Origin: CBCXVS01 sp965178525
GTDB taxonomy: Bacteria; Tectomicrobia; Entotheonellia; Entotheonellales; Entotheonellaceae
Direction: 5' to 3'
NCBI GenBank assembly: GCA_965178525.1
Contig: CBCXVS010000303.1
Coordinates: 1-8,743 of the forward strand
Length of the DNA stretch: 8,743 bases
Part shown: positions 1 to 5,197 of the stretch, piece by piece
How positions within the stretch are numbered: the first letter of the stretch is position 1
Layout: every line of letters starts with the position of its first letter
Position numbers and translations under genes: made by a program
The notes under the pieces: model-generated
The model's database searches: none
What the model was told of the DNA's origin: nothing
The model's input: only the letters and a program-made list of their open reading frames with translations

Positions 1-2
1 TT

Positions 3-715
3 CGTTTCAGGCTTTTGAGTTTTTATTTCAACAAGTTGTCGCCGAATCACGGGAGGAACTTCGGCTTAGAGGACGCCCACAACGACCGCGAAGTTGGCGT
101 CGTGGTCATTACCGGCAGCGGCCGCAATGCCTTTTGCTCCGGTGGCGATGTATTTTGGGAAGCACAAGGTGGCCTAGAACGGATTCCCTTTAATATCAAC
201 GACCGCATTGGGCAATGTCTCAAACCGGTAATCGCCCGGGTGAATGGCTATGCGATCGGTGCCGGCAACCATATGGCCTATCATTGTGATTTTACGATAG
301 CGGCTGAGCATGCTATTTTCGGACAAAATGGTCCACGCGTTGGCAGCCCGGCTAGTGGTGAAACGGTGAGCTTTCTATCCCACGTGGTGGGGCACAAACG
401 CGCCCGCGAAATGTGGATGCTCAGCCGGCGCTATAGCGCCCAGCAGGCATATGAATGGGGACTGGCCAACGCGGTTGTGCCCTACGCCCAGCTCGATGCG
501 GAAGTCGATCGCTGGTGCCGCGACCTGTTGGCCTTGAGTCCCACCTATCTCAAAATTCTCAAAGCGTCGTACGAAGCGGAATTCGACTATCTGCGGGGCT
601 CCGGCGACAAGATCCGCAGCATGGTAGCCCCCAATTATTTTCGCACCGGGGAACAGCAAGAAGGCGCCGCAGCCTTCTTGGAACGACGCCCCCAGACTTC
701 TCGCGCTGGCGTTAA
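3..715 (+). CDS. MenB/BadI-type crotonase-family enzyme, 5'-truncated, frameshifted near the 3' end
   Basis: Crotonase-fold acyl-CoA enzyme of the clade holding MenB (dihydroxynaphthoyl-CoA synthase) and BadI (2-ketocyclohexanecarboxyl-CoA hydrolase). Seen, counting from the TTG at 15: oxyanion-hole segment AFCSGGD (residues 39-45), GYAIGAG (78-84), CDFTIAA (91-97) and the clade-typical FGQNGPRVGS (102-111). The frame is open to the window edge, so the N-terminus lies outside. Residues 1-18 show no family likeness, and similarity starts abruptly at LEDAHNDREVG, so the first ~65 bases may carry another defect. At the other end the frame runs EGAAAFLERRP and then loses similarity. Moving one frame within the C run at 689-693 gives PDFSRWR and a stop at 713-715, the normal ending of the family. 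Without that shift the frame would run to 1001, antisense through the SDR gene, which is implausible. The neighbouring SDR and alpha/beta hydrolase suggest catabolism of a CoA-linked ring or acid (inference). The fold is certain; the exact reaction is not. Confidence 0.85.
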
Positions 716-719
716 ACAC

Positions 720-800
720 CTGGACAGCGGATTGCGCACTGCGGATCGTAGTTTTAAAAAGTTTTCTATTCCGCATTCCGCATTCCGCATTCCGCATTTT
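720..800. repeat. Inverted heptad-repeat element filling the crotonase/SDR convergent gap
   Basis: Four perfect tandem copies of ATTCCGC lie at 768-774, 775-781, 782-788 and 789-795, followed by a partial ATT. To the left are three degenerate heptads in the opposite orientation: GCGGATT (727-733), GCGCACT (734-740) and GCGGATC (741-747). The arms are separated by a 20-base A/T-rich linker (748-767). GCGGA at 741-745 can pair with TCCGC at 770-774, and TAG (749-751) with CTA (766-768), so a hairpin or cruciform is possible. The element occupies nearly all of the 85 bases between the crotonase stop (713-715) and the SDR stop (801-803). It could act as a bidirectional terminator; that role is inferred. 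Confidence 0.85.
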
Positions 801-1571
801 CTAGGGCGCCATGACCGAATAGCCGCCATCGACAGGAAGGGCGACCCCCGTCACGAAATCCGAGGCCCGGCTGGCGAGGAACACGGCGGTCCCAGCCAAA
901 TCTTCCGGCTGGCCCCAACGGCCTTGGGGCGATCGCTGCAGCACGCGGTCGTGCAACTCCGGCAACTGCTGGATGGCGCCCCGAGTCAAGTCGGTGTATA
1001 ACCACCCGGGCAAAATGGCGTTCACTTGGATATTATCCTTGGCCCACGCTACCGCCAGACTCTTCGTGAGTTGTACGACGCCGCCTTTGCTCGCCGCGTA
1101 CGCGAGCACATGGCTGCCGCCGAAGAGTGAGAACATCGACCCATTGTTAATAATTTTGCCGCCGCCGCCGCGCACCATAGGCTCATAGACCGCTTGCGAG
1201 CACCGAAAAGCGCTGCTGAGATTGGTGTCGATGACACTCTGCCAATCGTCTATCGTCAAATCTTCCGGCGCCTTACGGATATTCGTTCCCGCGTTATTGA
1301 CCAGAATATCAATACGCCCAAAGACGCGCACGGTCTCCTCGGCCATCGCCTGCACATCCGCATCCCGGCACACGTCAACCTGCAGCTCGAGCACGTCGAT
1401 ACCGTACTGCTGGCGAAATTCGGCGGCGGTGTCGGCCGTCTTCGTGGCATTGCGGGCGGCAATGACAATACGGGCTCCCGCCCCGGCCAGGCCAAGTGCC
1501 ATACCCCGGCCGAGTCCGCCGTTGCCTCCGGTAACAATCGCTACCTTTTCACGTAAATCGAATAAATCCAT
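801..1571 (-). CDS. Short-chain dehydrogenase/reductase (SDR family oxidoreductase)
   Basis: Classical SDR of 256 aa, the usual length, expected to be cytosolic and NAD(P)-dependent, interconverting an alcohol and a ketone. Seen: Rossmann motif TGGNGGLG (residues 14-21), NNAG (92-95), and the tetrad N117, S145, Y158 and K162 (YAASK), with Ser exactly 13 residues before Tyr. The C-terminal TGVALPVDGG is typical of the glucose/gluconate/KduD-like branch. Arg40 at the end of strand beta-2 (AARN) hints at NADP(H) rather than NAD(H); this is an inference. The ATG at 1571 is preceded by GGGAGG (1583-1578 read on the minus strand) with 6-base spacing, so the start is secure. It converges on the crotonase and diverges from the alpha/beta hydrolase. 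In the BadH-BadI route an SDR oxidises a hydroxycycloalkane-CoA that a crotonase then hydrolyses, so pairing with the crotonase is plausible. Its substrate is not determined. Confidence 0.93.
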   Translation of the reverse strand: MDLFDLREKVAIVTGGNGGLGRGMALGLAGAGARIVIAARNATKTADTAAEFRQQYGIDVLELQVDVCRDADVQAMAEETVRVFGRIDILVNNAGTNIRKAPEDLTIDDWQSVIDTNLSSAFRCSQAVYEPMVRGGGGKIINNGSMFSLFGGSHVLAYAASKGGVVQLTKSLAVAWAKDNIQVNAILPGWLYTDLTRGAIQQLPELHDRVLQRSPQGRWGQPEDLAGTAVFLASRASDFVTGVALPVDGGYSVMAP

Positions 1572-1599
1572 GTATGGCCTCCCAGCAGTGAATCCCCTC

Positions 1600-1628
1600 T
1601 TGACAAATATCGCAACCTCGCATACAAC
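1600..1628 (+). promoter_or_regulatory. Candidate sigma-70 promoter for the alpha/beta hydrolase gene
   Basis: A perfect -35 hexamer TTGACA (1600-1605) is followed after 17 bases by TACAAC (1623-1628), a 4/6 match to the -10 consensus. Transcription would begin near 1635, leaving a leader of about 80 bases before the hydrolase ATG at 1713, which has AGGAG at 1699-1703. The site lies in the 141-bp divergent region shared with the SDR gene. No convincing promoter for the SDR was seen on the opposite strand. Confidence 0.45.
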
Positions 1629-1712
1629 CCAAGGTCATCGTGCACCTACCACATAAAGCGGTAAGAGGCAACAGCCAAGACGATAGCACGTATACTGCAG
1701 GAGAGATAGGCT

Positions 1713-2519
1713 ATGCTTACCGGGGATGTCGACGGATATTTGACGTATTATGATATCGATGACTTTTGCGATCCGTGGGAAGAACCGGCGACCGTCCTTT
1801 TGTACCACGGCCTCGGTCGCTCGGTGGACGTGTGGTACGGCTGGGTTCCAGTCCTGGCGCGACACTATCGCGTCTTGCGGACCGATTGCCGTGGCCATGG
1901 CCGCTCTGACCCGCCACGTCAAGGTTACGAATGGTCACTGGCCTCCCTCGCGCGCGAAGCCAAAATTCTTCTCGACCGGCTCGCGGTGCAACGTGTCCAT
2001 TGGGGAGGGGAATCGCTAGGCGGTCTCATCGGCATTCAATTTGCCAACGACTACCCGGATCGTATCGCGAGTCTGACGCTCTGCTCTACACCCTATCGCT
2101 ATAGCGCACCGGCGCAGGACGAATACCGGCGCTGGCCGGAACAACTGGAGCAGATGAGTGTCAAGGATTGGTATCTCAACCGGGCAGACTTGCGCTTCGA
2201 CCCGGACAAAGATGATCAGCAGCTGATCCAATGGTTCGCAGATTTGGTCGGGCAAACCGATGCGGACGTCATTCGCGCTATTCTGCGCTTTCTCCCCGAC
2301 GTGGATGTGTCCACGCTCTGTACGCGGATTCACGTGCCAACGCTCATCCTCCACCCTGGTAAATCTCTTGCCGTGCCCTATGACGATGCCCAAGCCATGT
2401 ACCAGGCCATACCCAATGCGCAGCTCGTCGAGTACGAGGAGGCTCGGCATCATGTCTTTATGACACATGGGGAAGAATGCGCTCAAGCCATGCTCGGTTT
2501 TTTGCAGAAGTTAAATTAG
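1713..2519 (+). CDS. Alpha/beta hydrolase-fold protein
   Basis: A 268-aa cytosolic alpha/beta hydrolase of usual length for the enol-lactonase, haloperoxidase and C-C-bond hydrolase group. Seen: oxyanion segment YHGLG (31-35), the DCRGHGRSD loop (58-66), nucleophile elbow GESLGG with Ser101 (99-104), and a C-terminal histidine in EARHHVFM (H246 or H247). The acid normally found after strand beta-7 (GxxDxxxP) is not obvious: the segment reads LHPGKSLAVP, with Ser218 where Asp is expected. The acid may come from elsewhere, for example D196 or D198. Start ATG 1713 has AGGAG nine bases upstream and the reading frame ends in TAG at 2517-2519. That stop is the first part of a heptad repeat. It diverges from the SDR and sits near a MenB/BadI-like crotonase, so a role in breakdown of an acid or ring compound is plausible. 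The substrate is unknown. Confidence 0.9.
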   Translation: MLTGDVDGYLTYYDIDDFCDPWEEPATVLLYHGLGRSVDVWYGWVPVLARHYRVLRTDCRGHGRSDPPRQGYEWSLASLAREAKILLDRLAVQRVHWGGESLGGLIGIQFANDYPDRIASLTLCSTPYRYSAPAQDEYRRWPEQLEQMSVKDWYLNRADLRFDPDKDDQQLIQWFADLVGQTDADVIRAILRFLPDVDVSTLCTRIHVPTLILHPGKSLAVPYDDAQAMYQAIPNAQLVEYEEARHHVFMTHGEECAQAMLGFLQKLN

Positions 2520-2650
2520 CTAATAGCTAATAGCTATCAGCCGTCAGCTTAATTTCAAGAAGACCTGAAATGGTCTGTGAGAGCAGAGAAGTCCTTAGCA
2601 AAGATCAGCCTCTGCCTCGCCATGTTTTTTAGCTGATAGCTGATAGATTT
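2517..2650. repeat. Inverted heptad-repeat element filling the hydrolase/VWA convergent gap
   Basis: The left arm is five consecutive heptads: TAGCTAA (2517-2523), TAGCTAA (2524-2530), TAGCTAT (2531-2537), CAGCCGT (2538-2544) and CAGCTTA (2545-2551). The right arm is TAGCTGA (2630-2636), TAGCTGA (2637-2643) and TAGATTT (2644-2650). Bases 2534-2551 are nearly the reverse complement of 2629-2646, so the arms are inverted. The 78-base core holds further short stems: ATTTCA 2552-2557 with TGAAAT 2566-2571, and CAGAG 2584-2588 with CTCTG 2610-2614. A T6 run lies at 2625-2630. The hydrolase stop codon is part of the first heptad and the VWA stop (2652-2650) overlaps the end of the last one. The element accounts for essentially the whole intergenic gap. 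Confidence 0.8.
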
Positions 2651-4800
2651 TATGCTATCCTCCGTCGCTGTTTGTTGCTGATGTAGTCCGTCACGATGTA
2701 CTCACCGAGATGGCGCGGCGATGAAAAGAAGGCGCGGCCACGATTAATCCGCGTCACTTCCTGGACGAACCGCATCAGGTAGGGATCCTGTTCCATCATA
2801 AACGTATTGATAATGATGTCTTCTTTCGTGCAGCGTTTCACTTCGAGGAGCGTCTGCTCGAGGGTGCGCCAAGTCGGTGGATAATGGAAGAAGGGCAGGC
2901 CCTGCTCCAGGTGTGCGGTTGGTTCACCGTCCGTAATCATGAGGACCTGGCGTTGGCCATAGCGCTGTTTCCCAAGCAACCGGCGGACAATCATCAAGGC
3001 ATGATGCATATTGGTGCCAGGAACGTAACTGCCCCAGGTCGTGGTTGGAATATCTTCATGGCGCAGCTCTTGCGCCATCTCCGCAAAGCCAATAATATAG
3101 AGATTATCGCGGGGATACTGCATTTTGATCAAACTATGCAGTGCCATGGCGACCTTTTTCGCCGCTTCAAAACAGCCATTGAACCCCATCGAGCGGCTTT
3201 GATCCAACATCAAGACCGTCGAGCACTGATTGAGATCCTCGATCTGATACACCTCAAAATCGTTTTGCTGCATCCGGACCGGCGTGCCTTTCCCCTGCCG
3301 GCGTACCGCATTCATCACGGTCTGCTGCAGATCCAAATTAAAATGATCACCGTATTCATAGGGCTTCGTATCGTGGGTCGCCTCGATCCCAACGCCCCGG
3401 CGATCCACGCGGTGGCCACCATTACGGCCGATCTGCATGCGGTTGAAAATATCCTGCAACGCCTTCAGACCGATCTTGCGAATGCCTTTGGCCGTCAGTT
3501 CCAGGCGGTCCCCCTTGCGCTTCAGATACCCCGCCTCCTCGAGCCGGCGTTCGAGTTCACGCAGCTTTTCCAGCTCTTGCCGTCCTTCCGGGCCGAGAAT
3601 CTGCTCCAGAGCCTCCGCGTCCACATCCTCAAGTGTGCCTTGGCGTCCGACATCGGCGAGCTGCTCCTGCAATTGATCGACTTTTTGCAACTCGTCCATC
3701 AGCCGCATGGCCTGGTCGAGCGATATCGCCTCCTCACCGGAAAACTCATACTGCTGGCGTTCATCAGACGAGAGGAAATCCAGATTCGCCTGCAGCTCCG
3801 CGAGTTCCGAAGCCAACTGCTCATCGTTGAAAGCGGACGACAGCATCTCTTGCAGTTCTTGCCGTAACTCATCCGGCAAGCTGTTGAAGAGCGACTGCAT
3901 CTGCGCCATCTGCGAGGCCATTTGCTGCACCAATTCCTCCAGACTCTGGGGCGGGTTGGGACCGAACATATCCCCATGCTTTTGCATAAAGCCGTCGAAA
4001 TCCGGCTCTTCTCCCCAGACTTGCTGATCCAGCATCTGGTTCAAATCGGCCAACATATCCTTGAGACGCTGCATCTCCTCCGGCGTCATCTCGGCCATGC
4101 GTTGCGCCATCTCCCGAAACATGTTGTTCATCGCCTGCTGCTTCAACATGTCCATCAATTCGTCAAACGCCTGTTGCGCGTCGGCATCGAAGAAGTCGTA
4201 CTGGTTCAAAGCTTTCACCTGACCGGCAAAATCGTCCGGAAGCGCATCGAGGAACTGGGTCCGATCCTGCCGGTCGCCCCCCGTGCGCGGCCCCTGTTGG
4301 CCCCGTCCCTGCTGGCCCTGTTGGCCCCGCGGGCCTTGCTCGCCACGTGCGCCGTCTTGGCCATCCTGCCCCGCCGACACCCCGGCAGACTCGGTATCCG
4401 CCTCGCCTCCCGACTCACTCCCCGGCATATCTCCCGCCGGCGTCTCGCCTTGCTGGCTCGATGCGCCTTCTTGCCCTGACGCTTTCTTGCCGTCGAGCGC
4501 ATCACGCTCCATTTGCAAAATCTCTTCGAGACGCTGCTTCAGTTCATCGATCATCGAGGCGAGGTTGTACCGCTCAAGCCGCTCGCGGCTTTGTTGCTTG
4601 AGACGTTCCATGAGTTCACGAATGCCCTCAAAGCCGCTGCCCATACTTCCCTGCATGCCACGCCGCATCAGGTTCTGCAGCGCGCGCTGGAGATCGCCAT
4701 GCGACATCAACTCATCCGACATCGCATCCATTAGGTCATCCGCATCCACTGCGAACGGATCCTGGCTTCCATCCCAACTTGAATAGCGATAACTCTTCAT
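2650..4800 (-). CDS. VWA-domain protein with Gly/Gln-rich linker and winged-helix-like segment (resembles COG4867)
   Basis: A 716-aa protein, probably cytosolic: no signal peptide or membrane helix is visible. The C-terminal von Willebrand A domain (about 525-705) has a complete metal-ion site: DQSRS (D533, S535, S537), T596 in PGTNMHHAL and D624 in ITDGEP. The N-terminal two thirds are acidic, Met/Gln/Glu-rich helices, broken at about 107-180 by a low-complexity stretch with seven uninterrupted G-x-y triplets (144-164). A winged-helix-like stretch, GYLKRKGDRLELTAKGIRK, lies at about 424-442. From memory this resembles COG4867; such proteins are often encoded beside a MoxR- or Mg-chelatase-type AAA+ ATPase, but none is in this window. 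I place the start at ATG 4800, because GGGAGG lies four bases upstream; a GTG start at 4815 would put that site inside the gene. The role is unknown; metal-dependent protein binding or complex assembly is an inference. Confidence 0.88.
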   Translation of the reverse strand: MKSYRYSSWDGSQDPFAVDADDLMDAMSDELMSHGDLQRALQNLMRRGMQGSMGSGFEGIRELMERLKQQSRERLERYNLASMIDELKQRLEEILQMERDALDGKKASGQEGASSQQGETPAGDMPGSESGGEADTESAGVSAGQDGQDGARGEQGPRGQQGQQGRGQQGPRTGGDRQDRTQFLDALPDDFAGQVKALNQYDFFDADAQQAFDELMDMLKQQAMNNMFREMAQRMAEMTPEEMQRLKDMLADLNQMLDQQVWGEEPDFDGFMQKHGDMFGPNPPQSLEELVQQMASQMAQMQSLFNSLPDELRQELQEMLSSAFNDEQLASELAELQANLDFLSSDERQQYEFSGEEAISLDQAMRLMDELQKVDQLQEQLADVGRQGTLEDVDAEALEQILGPEGRQELEKLRELERRLEEAGYLKRKGDRLELTAKGIRKIGLKALQDIFNRMQIGRNGGHRVDRRGVGIEATHDTKPYEYGDHFNLDLQQTVMNAVRRQGKGTPVRMQQNDFEVYQIEDLNQCSTVLMLDQSRSMGFNGCFEAAKKVAMALHSLIKMQYPRDNLYIIGFAEMAQELRHEDIPTTTWGSYVPGTNMHHALMIVRRLLGKQRYGQRQVLMITDGEPTAHLEQGLPFFHYPPTWRTLEQTLLEVKRCTKEDIIINTFMMEQDPYLMRFVQEVTRINRGRAFFSSPRHLGEYIVTDYISNKQRRRIA
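4309..4371 (-). repeat. Collagen-like G-x-y triplet tract within the VWA protein gene
   Basis: This encodes residues 144-164: seven consecutive triplets GQD, GQD, GAR, GEQ, GPR, GQQ, GQQ, followed by more Gly/Gln-rich sequence. The DNA is correspondingly repetitive, with recurring TTGGCCCC/CTGGCCCT-type units on the plus strand. It most likely encodes a flexible linker; a true collagen triple helix is possible but would be short. Confidence 0.7.
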
Positions 4801-4832
4801 GGCGCCTCCCAGCACAGTGGACTTTGGGCTCT

Positions 4833-4838
4833 ATTATA
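4833..4838 (-). promoter_or_regulatory. Candidate -10 box (TATAAT) of the VWA gene
   Basis: Read on the minus strand, 4838-4833 is a perfect TATAAT. Transcription would start near 4826, giving a leader of about 26 bases that contains GGGAGG just before ATG 4800. The -35 region is poor (GTTCTT at 17-base spacing), so an activator or another sigma factor may be needed. The 9-bp inverted repeat at 4880-4932 lies just upstream and could be an activator site (inference). Confidence 0.4.
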
Positions 4839-4879
4839 TTGACGTTGGTGGCCTGAAGAACATGAGGCGAACAGGTCAC

Positions 4880-4932
4880 ACACGCTGCGGTCTGCATGTG
4901 CCTCTGATAGTACGAGATTCCCTGCAGCGTGT
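4880..4932. repeat. Perfect 9-bp inverted repeat upstream of the VWA gene
   Basis: ACACGCTGC (4880-4888) is the exact reverse complement of GCAGCGTGT (4924-4932), with 35 bases between. There is no T tract after either arm, so it is not a typical terminator. It could be a spaced operator or the base of an RNA hairpin; no match to a known regulator site was recognised. Confidence 0.5.
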
Positions 4933-4952
4933 CAATTTCCCCCCGATACAAC

Positions 4953-4986
4953 CTCCGCTTCGCGTTTCTTCGCGTCCCTCGCGGAG
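4953..4986. repeat. CTTCGCG-type short intergenic repeat
   Basis: CTTCGCGT occurs at 4958-4965 and again ten bases later at 4968-4975, followed by the variant CTCGCGG at 4978-4984. CTCCGC (4953-4958) and GCGGAG (4981-4986) flank the unit as an inverted repeat. Two T runs follow at about 4990-5005. CTTCGCG-type strings are, from memory, common in intergenic DNA of many environmental bacteria; this could not be checked here. Confidence 0.55.
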
Positions 4987-5197
4987 TCCTTTTTCATCTT
5001 TTTTTGCACACAATTTAGCCCACGGATGTGCCCTGACCCTGGCCACGCGGCAAATGGATATGTGGAGCCTATGAGCTTATCTCCATCCATGATAAAATGC
5101 TAAGGACGACATCAGGCCGCCGCGTACCCGGCCATGACGGCCGCAGGCATCGGTAAGTCACGAAACACAATTAAATTTATATCTTTCCTCTGGAGAA

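Larger units (their letters stand above)
4801..5197. other. 397-bp divergent intergenic region between the VWA and HEAT-repeat genes
   Basis: No convincing gene is present. It holds, from left to right, a likely minus-strand promoter for the VWA gene (4833-4838), a 9-bp perfect inverted repeat (4880-4932), a CTTCGCG-type short repeat with T runs after it (4953-5007), and a weak plus-strand -10-like TAAAAT (5093-5098) with no good -35. A GC-rich stem, GGCCG 5115-5119 with CGGCC 5129-5133, lies ahead of the HEAT-repeat gene, where the promoter remains unidentified. No known riboswitch was recognised. Confidence 0.6.

Noticed and set aside
720..800. CRISPR-like interpretation of the heptad tract
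   Set aside because: Units are 7 bases with no unique spacers, far too short for a CRISPR array.
716..1001. Open frame continuing the crotonase past 715 to 1001
   Set aside because: It runs antisense through the conserved C-terminal part of the SDR gene and loses all family similarity after the C run; it is a product of the frameshift.
2884..3867. Long plus-strand open frame (327 codons) opposite the VWA gene
   Set aside because: The minus strand encodes a recognisable VWA protein here; the opposite frame is a codon-bias shadow with no recognisable domain.
3922..4479. Plus-strand frame of 185 codons rich in Leu, Arg and Pro
   Set aside because: It is the antisense of the Gly/Gln-rich linker of the VWA gene; its composition is explained by that.
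4799..5074. 91-codon frame in the VWA/HEAT intergenic region
   Set aside because: No recognisable motif or convincing ribosome site, and it crosses the inverted repeat, the CTTCGCG repeat and the T runs.
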